Source: Brevundimonas mediterranea (GTDB lineage: Bacteria; Pseudomonadota; Alphaproteobacteria; Caulobacterales; Caulobacteraceae). From it: DNA of 64,000 nucleotides. A model generated the notes under the pieces. It was not told where the DNA came from, did no database searches, and saw only the letters and a program-made list of their open reading frames with translations. Position 1 is the first letter of the stretch. Each line of letters opens with the position of its first letter. This document shows, in pieces, positions 29,996 to 41,093 of the stretch. The stretch covers positions 930,001 through 994,000 of the forward strand of contig NZ_CP048751.1 of NCBI RefSeq assembly GCF_011064825.1, in the 5' to 3' direction. Made by a program: the position numbers and the translations under genes.

Positions 29996-31114
29996 ATGCA
30001 ACTGACCATCGAACGATCCGCGCTCCTGAAGGCCCTGGGCCATGTGCAGAGCGTCGTCGAACGCCGAAACACCATCCCGATCCTGTCCAACGTCCTGCTC
30101 AGCGCAGGCCGGGACCGGCTGGCCTTTGCAGCCACCGACCTGGACATGGAGATGGTGGACGAGGCCGAGGCGACGGTGAACGTCGAGGGCCAGATCACCG
30201 CCCCCGCCCACACCCTGTACGAAATCGTGCGCAAGCTGCCGGAAGGCGCCGAGGTGTCGCTGCTCTATTCGGGCGACGATCCCAGGCTGGTGGTCTCGGC
30301 CGGCCGGTCGCGCTTCAACCTGCCGGTCCTGCCGGCGGGCGACTTCCCCATCATGTCCACCGACAGCGCCGGCGCCTCCTACGTCATGCCCAAGGAAGAC
30401 CTGGCGCGGCTGATCGACAAGACCCGGTTCGCCGTCTCGACCGAAGAGACCCGCTATTATCTGAACGGCCTGTATCTGCACACGGTGGCCGAGGCCGGCG
30501 TCGCCCTGCTGCGCGCCGTGGCCACCGACGGCCACCGCCTGGCCCTGGCCGAGACCCCGGCGCCCGAGGGCGCGGCCGGCGGCCCCGGCGTCATCGTGCC
30601 GCGCAAGACGGTGGATCAGGTCCGCCGCCTGCTGGACGACGCCGCCGGCCCGGTCGAGATCACCGTCTCGGCCCAGAAGATCCGCTTCCAGATAGGTGAG
30701 GCGTCCCTGACCTCCAAGGTCATCGACGGCGCCTTCCCCGACTATCTGCGCGTCATTCCCAAGGGCAATGACAAACAGGCCGACATCGACAACGCCCTGT
30801 TCGCCAAGGCCGTCGACCGGGTCGCCACCATCTCGGCGGAAAAGAGCCGGTCGGTGAAACTGGCCTTCGACAACGACCGGGTGAAGCTGACCGTCCGCAA
30901 CATGGAAGCCGGCCAGGCCGAGGAAGAGGTCGAGATCGGCTATTCCGACGAACCGTTCGAGATCGGCTTCAACGCCCGTTACCTGCTGGACGTCGCCGGC
31001 CAGATCACCGGCGAAAACGCCGCCTTCCGCTTCGCCGACCCGGCTTCGCCGACGCTGGTGCTCGATCCGGGCGATCCGGGCGTGCAGTATGTGCTGATGC
31101 CGCTGCGGGTGTGA
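29996..31114 (+). CDS. dnaN: DNA polymerase III beta subunit (sliding clamp)
   Basis: The clamp encircles DNA and tethers polymerase III. The 372-residue protein starts MQLTIERSALLKALGHVQSV and has RRNTIPILSNVLL, LPVLPAGDFPIM, TRYYLNGLYL, ATDGHRLALAE and the C-terminal VLMPLRV, all typical. It lies 151 bases after dnaA and is followed by a long hairpin element before recF. Confidence 0.97.
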   Translation: MQLTIERSALLKALGHVQSVVERRNTIPILSNVLLSAGRDRLAFAATDLDMEMVDEAEATVNVEGQITAPAHTLYEIVRKLPEGAEVSLLYSGDDPRLVVSAGRSRFNLPVLPAGDFPIMSTDSAGASYVMPKEDLARLIDKTRFAVSTEETRYYLNGLYLHTVAEAGVALLRAVATDGHRLALAETPAPEGAAGGPGVIVPRKTVDQVRRLLDDAAGPVEITVSAQKIRFQIGEASLTSKVIDGAFPDYLRVIPKGNDKQADIDNALFAKAVDRVATISAEKSRSVKLAFDNDRVKLTVRNMEAGQAEEEVEIGYSDEPFEIGFNARYLLDVAGQITGENAAFRFADPASPTLVLDPGDPGVQYVLMPLRV

Positions 31115-31116
31115 TC

Positions 31117-31183
31117 GAGTGGCGAGTGGCGAGTGGCGAGCACACCTCGCCCTGCTTTCCTCGCCACTCGCCACTCGCCACTC
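31117..31183. repeat. Long perfect hairpin of GAGTGGC repeats between dnaN and recF
   Basis: Three direct copies of GAGTGGC plus GAG (31117-31140) are followed, after a 19-base loop, by the exact reverse complement (31160-31183). The arms are 24 bases with no mismatch. Spurious frames across it read WRVASGE and RHSPLATRH, a pattern I recognise from dispersed intergenic palindromes. It is neither coding nor T-tailed. Confidence 0.9.
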
Positions 31184-31192
31184 GTCACTTCC

Positions 31193-32326
31193 TTGATCAC
31201 CTCCCTCACCCTCACCGACTTCCGCTCCTATGCGAGCGCACGGCTGGAGCTCGCCTCCGGCCCGGTGGTGCTTCACGGCCCGAACGGGGCGGGCAAGACC
31301 AATCTGCTGGAGGCGATCAGCCTGCTGACCCCCGGCAAGGGGCTGCGGGGCGCGACCGCCGCCGAAATGGGTCGGCGCGAGCCGGGCGAGGCGGTGGGCC
31401 GAGCCTGGGCCGTCATGGTCGAACTGGACGACGAGACGCGGCTGGGCACCGGCGTCCAGACGGCGGGCGCGGCGCGGCGCATCGTCCGCATCGACGGCGA
31501 GACGGCCCAGCCCGGGCGGTTGCTCGATTATCTGCGGCCCGTCTGGGCGACGCCCGAGCAGGACCGACTGTTCTCCGACGCCCGGGCCGAGCGGCTGAAA
31601 TTCTTCGACCGGCTGGTCTTCGCCGCCGATCCCGACCATGCCGCCGCCGTCTCCGCCTACGAAAAGGCCCTGCGCGAACGCTTGCGGCTGCTGAACGACG
31701 CACAGGACGGACGCGAAGCCGACCCCGTCTGGCTGGACGCCCTGGAGGCCCGGCTGGGCGAGGCCGGCGCCCGCGCGGCCCTGGCCCGCGTCGCCGCCCT
31801 GCACGCGCTCCAGGCCGCCATCGACGCCCGCCGCGACCGCCCCTTCCCCCAGGCCGACCTGGGGCTGGACGGCCCCGCCGAACAGATGGCCGAGGCCGGC
31901 GCCGAAGAAGACGAGATCGCCGCCGCCATCCGCGAGGGCCTGGCCAAGGCGCGCGCCCGCGACGGCGCCGCCGGCCGCTCCCTGTTCGGCCCGCACCGCA
32001 CCGACCTGACCGCCCTTCACCGCGAGAAGAACCGGCCCGCCGCCGAGGGCTCGTCCGGCGAGCAGAAGGCCCTGGTCCTGAACCTGATCCTGGCCCAGAT
32101 CAGCCGCCTCGCGCACCATGACGCCGCCGGGGCCGCCCGCCCCGTCCTGCTGCTGGACGAGGCCCCCGCCCACCTGGACGAAGCCCGTCGCGCCGCCCTG
32201 TTCGACGAGATCGTCGCCCTGGACCTCCAGGCCTTCATGACCGGCACCGAACGCAGCCTGTTCGCCGGCCTGGACGGCCGCGCGCAGTTCGTGCGCGTCG
32301 CCGGTGGAGCGCTGGAGAGCGACTAG
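31193..32326 (+). CDS. recF: DNA replication and repair protein RecF
   Basis: RecF is an SMC-like ATPase that helps load RecA at gaps with RecO and RecR. Walker A is GPNGAGKTN, the signature [14 protein letters not shown] and Walker [14 protein letters not shown]. The frame is open from GTG 31133, but that start lies inside the GAGTGGC hairpin. The TTG at 31193, just before [17 protein letters not shown], gives 377 residues and matches the usual N-terminus; it lacks a clear ribosome binding site, so translation may be coupled or weak. Confidence 0.93.
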   Translation: MITSLTLTDFRSYASARLELASGPVVLHGPNGAGKTNLLEAISLLTPGKGLRGATAAEMGRREPGEAVGRAWAVMVELDDETRLGTGVQTAGAARRIVRIDGETAQPGRLLDYLRPVWATPEQDRLFSDARAERLKFFDRLVFAADPDHAAAVSAYEKALRERLRLLNDAQDGREADPVWLDALEARLGEAGARAALARVAALHALQAAIDARRDRPFPQADLGLDGPAEQMAEAGAEEDEIAAAIREGLAKARARDGAAGRSLFGPHRTDLTALHREKNRPAAEGSSGEQKALVLNLILAQISRLAHHDAAGAARPVLLLDEAPAHLDEARRAALFDEIVALDLQAFMTGTERSLFAGLDGRAQFVRVAGGALESD

Positions 32327-34897
<2,571 letters not shown>

Positions 34898-35201
34898 GGA
34901 AGACGGCGGCGGTGGTCCGGGTCACTGCAGATGAGACCCGGGCCACAATAGATGAGACTGAAGTCACAGCAAACGAAACTCATCAGCAGAGTGGGGTCGA
35001 TCATCACCGGCCTACGAGTACAAACCGCTTCACGTCTTCGCTTTCTTCGCCTTCGGTGTCTGTTTTGCGCCCACTTCTGCCCGCGAAAGCTCTTCCTCGG
35101 CCGCGAGTAACTATTCGGAGAGCTCCCCGGACAGGGCGCCGGAAAGCACGACCAAGGCGTCGAGTTTCGTACGCGGGCCTGGAGCCAGGCTACCCGCCTC
35201 T
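34898..35201 (+). other. Non-coding gap after gyrB
   Basis: No gene is supported. Composition drops below the local GC level after about 34930, and short frames show no codon bias. A GATGAGAC element recurs imperfectly near 34930-34960. No terminator with a T-run was found after gyrB. Confidence 0.4.
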
Positions 35202-35564
35202 TCAGGCCTTCGACCGCCCGGTCTTCGCCAGACCGCAGGAAGGTGTGACGATCGCCCGCTCGGGCCCGTCCTCACCAAGGGCATCGCGCGCTGTGTCGAG
35301 CCAGGCCTCGTTGACCTCGATGCTCTCGTCCGGGGCCCGTCTCAGACAATAGCGGATCAATTCGAGGGCTGAATCGTCGATCATCGCTGCAAGCTCATCC
35401 ACTGCCGTCCTTCCTTCGAAGGCCGACTCGCGAACATAGCGCCCTGAGATCGGCAAAGGCGGGTACGCCGCCGCCAACGCCATGCTCATGCGCTCGATCA
35501 AATGGTCGAGCCTGAAGGCCTGGGGCATGCGGCTGATGAAGACCAAGGGCCGTCGGCGTGCCAT
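35202..35564 (-). CDS. Hypothetical protein of about 120 residues
   Basis: The frame reads ARRRPLVFISRMPQAFRLDH early, then YVRESAFEGRTAVDELAAMI and CLRRAPDESIEVNEAWLDTA, with amphipathic helical character and reasonable residue composition. No family is recognised. Starts at 35621, 35564, 35528 or about 35487 are all possible and none has a good ribosome binding site. The sequence around it is lower in GC than the neighbours, suggesting accessory or decaying DNA. Confidence 0.4.
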   Translation of the reverse strand: MARRRPLVFISRMPQAFRLDHLIERMSMALAAAYPPLPISGRYVRESAFEGRTAVDELAAMIDDSALELIRYCLRRAPDESIEVNEAWLDTARDALGEDGPERAIVTPSCGLAKTGRSKA

Positions 35565-35948
35565 CGTAGCCGTCGCTCGCAAGATCGCTGTCGTCCTGCA
35601 CCGCATGTGGGTCGATGGCACAGAGTTCCGGCTCGGATCGTCCCGCGCGGACGACGGGATGGATGAAGCCGAAAATGCTTACTGCGCTTCGAGCGCGCCC
35701 AAAAGCGAGGCTCTCAAGACCCCGATCCCATGCATGCGTACACCGGCTCCGCTCGCAAGGAGCCATCCAGACTGCGAAGAGAAGCGTGATCGCGTGATCG
35801 ATCAGGCCGACAACAATCACAAACCAGCTTGCCCCCTACACCCGATTAGAGAAGCGCACATTGTACTTCCGCCGGAAAGCCGACGTTGGCGTCCAACTAA
35901 ATGCCGCCGGCATGGCGCCCTGGCGAACCTGGTGAACGGCCGCGTCCT
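35565..35948 (-). other. Uninterpretable accessory stretch
   Basis: Several overlapping short frames on both strands (for example MIVVGLIDHAITLLFAVWM at 35820, minus) compete and none is convincing. This looks like gene debris between gyrB and the AlgE-like gene. Nothing else seen. Confidence 0.4.
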
Positions 35949-37442
35949 TCAAAATCTGAAGTTCACCCAGGCCGTCAGGTAGTCCGAGCTCTCGTAGCCT
36001 GCATCCTTGAGCACCGATCCGGCAGCCAGATGCTCATAGCGGGCGATCAAGCTGGTCCTGGGAGAGATCGTGTGCGCCAACTGCAGCTTCCAGACTTCGC
36101 CGACGTGGCGGCCCTCGACCACCTCAGTGCCGGCATAGGGCAGGTCGGTGGCCCGATACACGGCGTCGCGTTCCGACGCGCGCCAGGTGAACTGGACCTC
36201 GCCCGTAACGCTGGTCTTGCCCTGGCGAACCGTGACGCCTGGCGCGACCGCGATCATGTTCACGGGGTTGAAGACGTTCTGGTAGCTGTAGAAGATCGGC
36301 ACGCCTTGTGGGGTCAAGGCGTTGCGGATCACGCCGCCATCATAGGCCCCGCCGCCTGAGCCATAGTCGACGCGCAGGCTGATGCGCGGCGCACCCGCTC
36401 CCTCCCCCGCACGCATGCTCTGGGTCGTGAAGACCTGCAACGCCTCGATATCGCGATCACCGAAGCGACCGGTCTGACGCGCCAGCGTCCAGTCCAACTG
36501 AGCCGGGCCGGCTGCGCCCCACAGACGGGCGCCGACATAGGTTCGCTCCTCCCGCGCCGTCTCGGCGCCCCAGCGACGAGCGTCCTGACGGAAACGCCAG
36601 ACGAAAGGATCGAGATACAGCTTAGAGCCGCCGAACCAGTCGCTTGGAACCTGAGTGCTGACATTCAGACCGCTGAACCGTCGAGCGTCGTCTGTTCGGT
36701 CATCGGAGACGTCTCCTGTCCCCAGGCGGGTCGGATGCAGGTCAAACAGGTCGGCCCGCCAATGCTCGCCCCTCACCCACCCCCGGATTCCATTGAAGGG
36801 GGTGAGCAGGGTCGCGCCGTTGCGGGTGCTGATCAGATAGGGTGAGCCGTCGATGAAGAATTGGCGGCCATAGCGGACCCCGACCTCGCGTCCGCCGATC
36901 TCTCCCGTCACATCGAAGAACGCCTGGGTGACGGCCAGGTCGTTGCGGATGGCGCCGACCGGATTTCCATAGTTGTCGCCGCCCGCGCCGCCATGCGCCA
37001 TTTCGCCGAAGACGCGCAGATGACGACCTATGTGCAAATCCGCGCCGCCGACAAGACGCAGGGTGTCCAGCCGCAGGTCCGCACCCTCCCGAAGGCCGGG
37101 ACTGGTGGTCAGGGCGGTGCGCAGCCGCATCTCGCCCGACAGGCTGAGCCAGACCTCCCCATCCTGCGACAACGGAGTGTATTTCAGCCGATCAAACACG
37201 TCCTTGCGCCGCTCCGGGTCGCGCAGGGCGGACCAGTCCTCGGCCCAGCGCGCCTCGGCATAGCCGCCGACGACAGAGCCAACGCCGATGGCGGCGCGAG
37301 GATAGGGCGCAGAAGGCTCAGGGGTCTGAGTCACCGCAACGTCTTGGGCCTTCGCGGAGGCCGGCACGGCGGCCAGCGCCAGCAGGGTCAGGGCGGCGCT
37401 CCGCCCACGGCGCATCCCGCGCCGGTCTTTACGAACCGTCAT
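35949..37442 (-). CDS. AlgE-like (alginate-export family) outer-membrane protein
   Basis: A 497-residue protein with an Arg-rich n-region, signal peptide ending AVPASAKAQ, and a beta-barrel with alternating aromatic strands, ending in Phe (LTAWVNFRF). Motifs such as YGRQFFIDGSPYLISTRNG and WRADLFDLHPTRLGTGDVSD fit the alginate-export porin family (PF13372), whose members allow anionic sugars or other solutes through the outer membrane. ATG 37442 has GGGAG eight bases upstream. It follows the Nramp-like gene by 102 bases and is probably the outer-membrane entry for the same substrate. Confidence 0.83.
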   Translation of the reverse strand: MTVRKDRRGMRRGRSAALTLLALAAVPASAKAQDVAVTQTPEPSAPYPRAAIGVGSVVGGYAEARWAEDWSALRDPERRKDVFDRLKYTPLSQDGEVWLSLSGEMRLRTALTTSPGLREGADLRLDTLRLVGGADLHIGRHLRVFGEMAHGGAGGDNYGNPVGAIRNDLAVTQAFFDVTGEIGGREVGVRYGRQFFIDGSPYLISTRNGATLLTPFNGIRGWVRGEHWRADLFDLHPTRLGTGDVSDDRTDDARRFSGLNVSTQVPSDWFGGSKLYLDPFVWRFRQDARRWGAETAREERTYVGARLWGAAGPAQLDWTLARQTGRFGDRDIEALQVFTTQSMRAGEGAGAPRISLRVDYGSGGGAYDGGVIRNALTPQGVPIFYSYQNVFNPVNMIAVAPGVTVRQGKTSVTGEVQFTWRASERDAVYRATDLPYAGTEVVEGRHVGEVWKLQLAHTISPRTSLIARYEHLAAGSVLKDAGYESSDYLTAWVNFRF

Positions 37443-37544
37443 GGTCTCGTCTCCCGATGTCTTGGTTTTCGCTACGCCCGCCCCGCCGGACGTCTGTGAT
37501 CCGGCGGGGAACTCCGGAGAGGAGGCAGGCGCGGGCAAGCGCGA

Positions 37545-38816
37545 TCAGCGCGCGATGACGCCCGTGAGGCTGAGGACCAGCAGGACGCTGGTGGCGAAGA
37601 TGGAAATCAGGCCCACGGCGGCGAACAGGTTGTGCCACCACCTGTTGCGCAGATCCCCGAGCAGCCTGTTGTTGGCCGTCAGGACCAGCAGAACGCCCAG
37701 CATGGGGGCGACCAGCACGGTCATCGCCTGCGCCAGAATGATCAGCTGTATCCGCGAGCCCGGCGCAAACGCCACCACCAGCACACCGAAGAGCAGGACG
37801 CATCCCACCAGGATCTTGGTCCGCAGGGAATCGAACGACCCGCCCCAGCCGAGGCCGTCCGACAACAGGGTCCCGCCCGCCGTGGCGTTGGCCAGCATGG
37901 AGGAGAAGGCGGCGGCGAAGAAGCCCGTAACGAAGACATAGTAGCCGATCTGACCGGCCAGAGGCTCGAAGACGCTGGCCAGTTGCGGCAGGGTCTCGAC
38001 GCGCTGTCCGGTATGTCCCAGCACGGCTGCCGCGACCATGATGACCAAGGCCGTCATGATGCCGGGCGCGACGATGCCCGGTATGGTGTCGGACAGGGTC
38101 GCATCCGCATATTCATCCCGGCGAATTCCCCGCGCCTTGGTGGCGTAGCTGGTGAAGAAGGCGGCGTTGATCGAGAAGTTGGTGCCGACAAGGGCGACGA
38201 TCAGCAGTTCGGCGCCCGCCGGGAAGCTGGGCAACACGCCGGACACGCCGGCCGCCCAGTCCGGGCGTGCAAGAAAGGCGCTGCCGACAAAGCCCACGGC
38301 CATCAACGCCACCAGCACCAGAAGCGCGCGCTCGACCGTCTTGTAGACATTGCGGACCAGAAGAACGAACCCGACCGCCACGGTGACCAGCAGCGTCCAG
38401 AACACCGCGCTGCCGCCGAACAGCATCGATAGGGCCAGACCCGACCCGGCCGCATTGCCGACCGAAAAACACAGGGTGATGAAGAAGACGCCACAGCCGG
38501 CCAGCACCCCGACCGGCTTTCCCAGCGTCTGCTTGATTGTGCCGATCATGGACAGGGGCGAGGCGATTCCGACCCGCACGCTCATATCCGTGAAGAAGAT
38601 CATCAGCACGGTCGAGACCAGGATCACCCAGATCAGGGCGTAACCAAAGGCGCTGCCCGCCTCGATCGCAGAGGTCAGATTGCCAGGGCCGAACTGCCAG
38701 GCGCCGGCGATGAAAGCGGGTCCGATCAGCGCCAGCTTGGCCACAAGCGACCGATTCGACGCGACTTTCGGGGGGTGCACGGGTGGAGCCGCGTGCACGA
38801 CGTCACGATGCGACAT
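37545..38816 (-). CDS. Nramp-fold transporter lacking canonical metal ligands
   Basis: A 423-residue inner-membrane protein of about 11 helices. The first helix reads AFIAGAWQFGPGNLTSAIEAG and continues SAFGY, clearly aligned to Nramp/MntH TM1, where DPGN binds metal; the Asp is Gly here. The TM6 region LIVALVGTNFSINAAFFTS lacks the MPH triad. The fold is therefore Nramp-like but divalent-metal transport is doubtful. AGGAAAG precedes ATG 38816. It sits between the AlgE-like porin and the DapA-family gene under the LacI cluster, so an organic substrate is plausible. Confidence 0.85.
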   Translation of the reverse strand: MSHRDVVHAAPPVHPPKVASNRSLVAKLALIGPAFIAGAWQFGPGNLTSAIEAGSAFGYALIWVILVSTVLMIFFTDMSVRVGIASPLSMIGTIKQTLGKPVGVLAGCGVFFITLCFSVGNAAGSGLALSMLFGGSAVFWTLLVTVAVGFVLLVRNVYKTVERALLVLVALMAVGFVGSAFLARPDWAAGVSGVLPSFPAGAELLIVALVGTNFSINAAFFTSYATKARGIRRDEYADATLSDTIPGIVAPGIMTALVIMVAAAVLGHTGQRVETLPQLASVFEPLAGQIGYYVFVTGFFAAAFSSMLANATAGGTLLSDGLGWGGSFDSLRTKILVGCVLLFGVLVVAFAPGSRIQLIILAQAMTVLVAPMLGVLLVLTANNRLLGDLRNRWWHNLFAAVGLISIFATSVLLVLSLTGVIAR

Positions 38817-38954
38817 GACTTTCCTTTCGGGCGCGGCGATCCTCGGACCGGTCCACGCCTGGCTGTTTCTCCCTTGCACAGTGACGCTTCTTTGGAGTCA
38901 TCCGTGCGGTGATACGCGTTCCAGGGCCGGTGCGGGACCACCCCGGAAGCAAAA

Positions 38955-38982
38955 GGTCCTCGCACCCTGCGGCGCGAGGACC
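38955..38982 (-). terminator. Terminator or attenuator after the DapA-family gene
   Basis: Nine-base arms GGTCCTCGC and GCGAGGACC with a ten-base loop, followed on the minus strand by TTTT, lie eight bases past the aldolase stop and before the transporter gene. It may lower expression of the downstream genes relative to the aldolase. Confidence 0.65.
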
Positions 38983-38989
38983 CATCAAC

Positions 38990-39940
38990 TCATTCGGCGG
39001 CGATGGCCGCGGCGGAGACCGGTCCGATCCCCGCCGCGTCAAAGGCGGCGAAGATTTCCCGCTCCGCCGCTTCGCCCAGATTCTTGAGCGGCTCGCGGAT
39101 GGTGGCATGGTCGAGCACGCCGCGCTTTACCAGACCCAGTTTGAGGGCGACCGTGCCCTCCATGTGCGAACCCCGATGATAGACGGCCTTGGTCACCGGC
39201 AGCAGCTGTTCGAAGATGCGGCGCGCCTCGGGATAGTCCTGAGCCTTGCCGGCCTCGATCAACTGAATCAGCAGCTCGGGCGCGATGTTGCCATAACCGA
39301 CCAGCAAGCCGTCGACGTCGAACATGGTCGGCAGCAGCCATTCGTCATGGCAGGAAAGAACCTGCAGCTCGGGCGCGGCCTTCTTGATCTCGGGGATCTC
39401 GGTGTACCAGCGCTTCATGTTGCGTACGCCGTTCTTGGTGGCGACCACGCCCTCCTGAGTGGCGATGTCGATCTGGGTTTGCAGATCATAGGACGCCTTG
39501 GTGGCGTCAGGGTATTGGAACAGGATGCACTCCAGGCCGGACTCCTGCCAGATCGCCTTGTAGCGGTCCTGAGGCGCGCCCTTCTGGAAGCCGAACCGCA
39601 GCCAGCCGTGGTTCGGATAGACCAAGGCGCCCGTCGCGCCGGCGGCCTTCGAGGCCTTGGCCTCCTGGGCGGCGACGCGGGTGCCCTCACCCGTGACGCC
39701 GGCGATGATCGGCACGGCGCCATCGACCGCCTCAGCATAGGTCTCGATCAGCTTCAAGCGCTCTTCGACCGTCAGGAAGGTGCCTTCCCCGGCATGGCCC
39801 AGGATGACCAGGCTCTTCACGCCCTTGATCGACACCAGCCATTTGGCCAGCTGCGCATTGGCGGCATAATCGACCTCGCCATCGCGAGTGAAGACTGTGA
39901 CGGGGGCGGGGCTGAGGCCTCGCAAGTCCATGACGCTCAT
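38990..39940 (-). CDS. DapA/NAL-family aldolase or dehydratase
   Basis: This 316-residue protein belongs to the class I (Schiff-base) pyruvate-dependent lyase family. Visible marks are APVTVFTRDGEVDY, GHAGEGTFLTVEE (the GxxGE position), a tyrosine in CILFQYPDATK and the putative Schiff-base lysine in GVVATKNGVRN. True DapA motifs deviate, so lysine synthesis is unlikely; sugar-acid or keto-acid cleavage is more probable. AGAGGA precedes ATG 39940. It is the first gene of the minus-strand arm facing the LacI regulator. Confidence 0.85.
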   Translation of the reverse strand: MSVMDLRGLSPAPVTVFTRDGEVDYAANAQLAKWLVSIKGVKSLVILGHAGEGTFLTVEERLKLIETYAEAVDGAVPIIAGVTGEGTRVAAQEAKASKAAGATGALVYPNHGWLRFGFQKGAPQDRYKAIWQESGLECILFQYPDATKASYDLQTQIDIATQEGVVATKNGVRNMKRWYTEIPEIKKAAPELQVLSCHDEWLLPTMFDVDGLLVGYGNIAPELLIQLIEAGKAQDYPEARRIFEQLLPVTKAVYHRGSHMEGTVALKLGLVKRGVLDHATIREPLKNLGEAAEREIFAAFDAAGIGPVSAAAIAAE

Positions 39941-39979
39941 GATTTCCTCTCTGGGGTTTCTTATGCGTATCGCCAAATA

Positions 39980-40003
39980 GGGAACGATACCGGGATCGTT
40001 CCC
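39980..40003. promoter_or_regulatory. LacI-type operator in the divergent promoter region
   Basis: Perfect nine-base arms GGGAACGAT and ATCGTTCCC around a six-base spacer, 40 bases before the aldolase gene and 68 before lacI. The AACG/CGTT half-sites are typical of LacI/GalR operators. Position fits control of both arms. Confidence 0.82.
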
Positions 40004-40051
40004 ACTTTACATCCGGGTTTGGCCGGGTCAAGCGTTCTGGCAGGAGGCGTC

Positions 40052-40078
40052 ATGGAATCAGAGCATCGACATGCGTGA
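40052..40078 (+). CDS. Eight-codon leader ORF overlapping the lacI start
   Basis: An ATG at 40052, five bases after a strong AGGAGG (40042-40047), opens MESEHRHA and stops at 40076-40078, past the lacI ATG at 40071. The lacI start itself has no ribosome binding site at proper distance, so lacI may be translated by coupling to this leader. Confidence 0.45.
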   Translation: MESEHRHA

Positions 40079-41081
40079 GCGGCGCGGCGAAACGGGCCGC
40101 GTGACCATTCTGGACATCGCCCGAGCAACCGGCGTGTCCAAGAGCAGCGTGTCTCGCTTTCTTGACGACCGGTCGCCTTCCAATAGCGAGACGGCTCGTC
40201 TGGTCCGTCGCGTGGCGACAGAGCTGGGTTATGTCCGCGATGCCTCGGCCGCCAATCTGCGTCGAGGCTCGACCGGCACGATCGGCGTGATCGTGCCGCG
40301 CCTGACCGATACGGTGATGGCGATGTTGTACGAATCCCTCGCGCGCGCAGCAGGCCGCGCCGATCGCTTCACTATCGTCGCCACGAGCAACGACGAGCCG
40401 GCCGCAAATCAGCGCGCTGCCGAGATGCTGCTCGCGCGCGGCGTTGACGGACTGGTGCTGGCGACGACGCGGACCGGCGACGGCCTGGCCGACAAGCTGT
40501 CGGCCCAGGGCGTGCGCTTCGTCCTCGCCCTGCGCACGGACGGCGTGCATCCGTCATCGGTGGGCGATGACGCTCTGGGCGGCTATCTCGCCGCACGCCA
40601 CCTCATCGACCTGGGACACCAGCGCATCGGCGTCATCGCCGGGCCCGCCGACACATCCAGCGCAGTGAGCCGGGTCGAGGGCTATCGCCGGGCGATGGAG
40701 GAAGCCGGCCTCGTCGTTCAGCCGGAATGGATCGTGCCATCCACCTTCGGCTTGGACGCCGGCCATCTGGCGGCGCGCGAGCTGATGACCCTGGCGTCTC
40801 CGCCCACCGCCATCTTCGCGATCAACGACAACACCGCCATGGGCGCCCTGTCGGCGCTGGCCCAACTCGGCGTGTCGGTGCCCGGCGACATCTCGGTGGT
40901 GGGCTACAACGACATCCCGATCGTCAGTCACCTGCCCACGCCCTTGACGACGGTGCGCACGCCCTTCGATCAGATCGCCGCCGCTGCGGTGAATCTGCTC
41001 CTCGACGGCGAAGATCCGGCCGAGCCGATCATACGGACAGCGCCGACCCTGATCCCAAGGCAATCGACGCGGCGGCTCTAG
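40071..41081 (+). CDS. LacI-family transcriptional regulator
   Basis: A 336-residue repressor. The HTH is VTILDIARATGVSKSSVSRFL with the hinge VRDASAANLRRGSTGTIGVI, followed by a periplasmic-binding-protein-like sensor (LLARGVDGLVLATT, DALGGYLAARHLIDLGHQRI, PTAIFAINDNTAMGAL, VVGYNDIPIVSHLPTPLTTV). It is divergent from the aldolase gene with a palindromic operator between, so it very likely controls this cluster. Ligand is probably a sugar-derived compound. Confidence 0.94.
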   Translation: MRERRGETGRVTILDIARATGVSKSSVSRFLDDRSPSNSETARLVRRVATELGYVRDASAANLRRGSTGTIGVIVPRLTDTVMAMLYESLARAAGRADRFTIVATSNDEPAANQRAAEMLLARGVDGLVLATTRTGDGLADKLSAQGVRFVLALRTDGVHPSSVGDDALGGYLAARHLIDLGHQRIGVIAGPADTSSAVSRVEGYRRAMEEAGLVVQPEWIVPSTFGLDAGHLAARELMTLASPPTAIFAINDNTAMGALSALAQLGVSVPGDISVVGYNDIPIVSHLPTPLTTVRTPFDQIAAAAVNLLLDGEDPAEPIIRTAPTLIPRQSTRRL

Positions 41082-41093
41082 AGTTTAGATCAG

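Noticed and set aside
38990..39940. Lysine-pathway DapA
   Set aside because: The active-site surroundings deviate and the neighbours are a LacI regulator and transporters, so a catabolic lyase is more likely.
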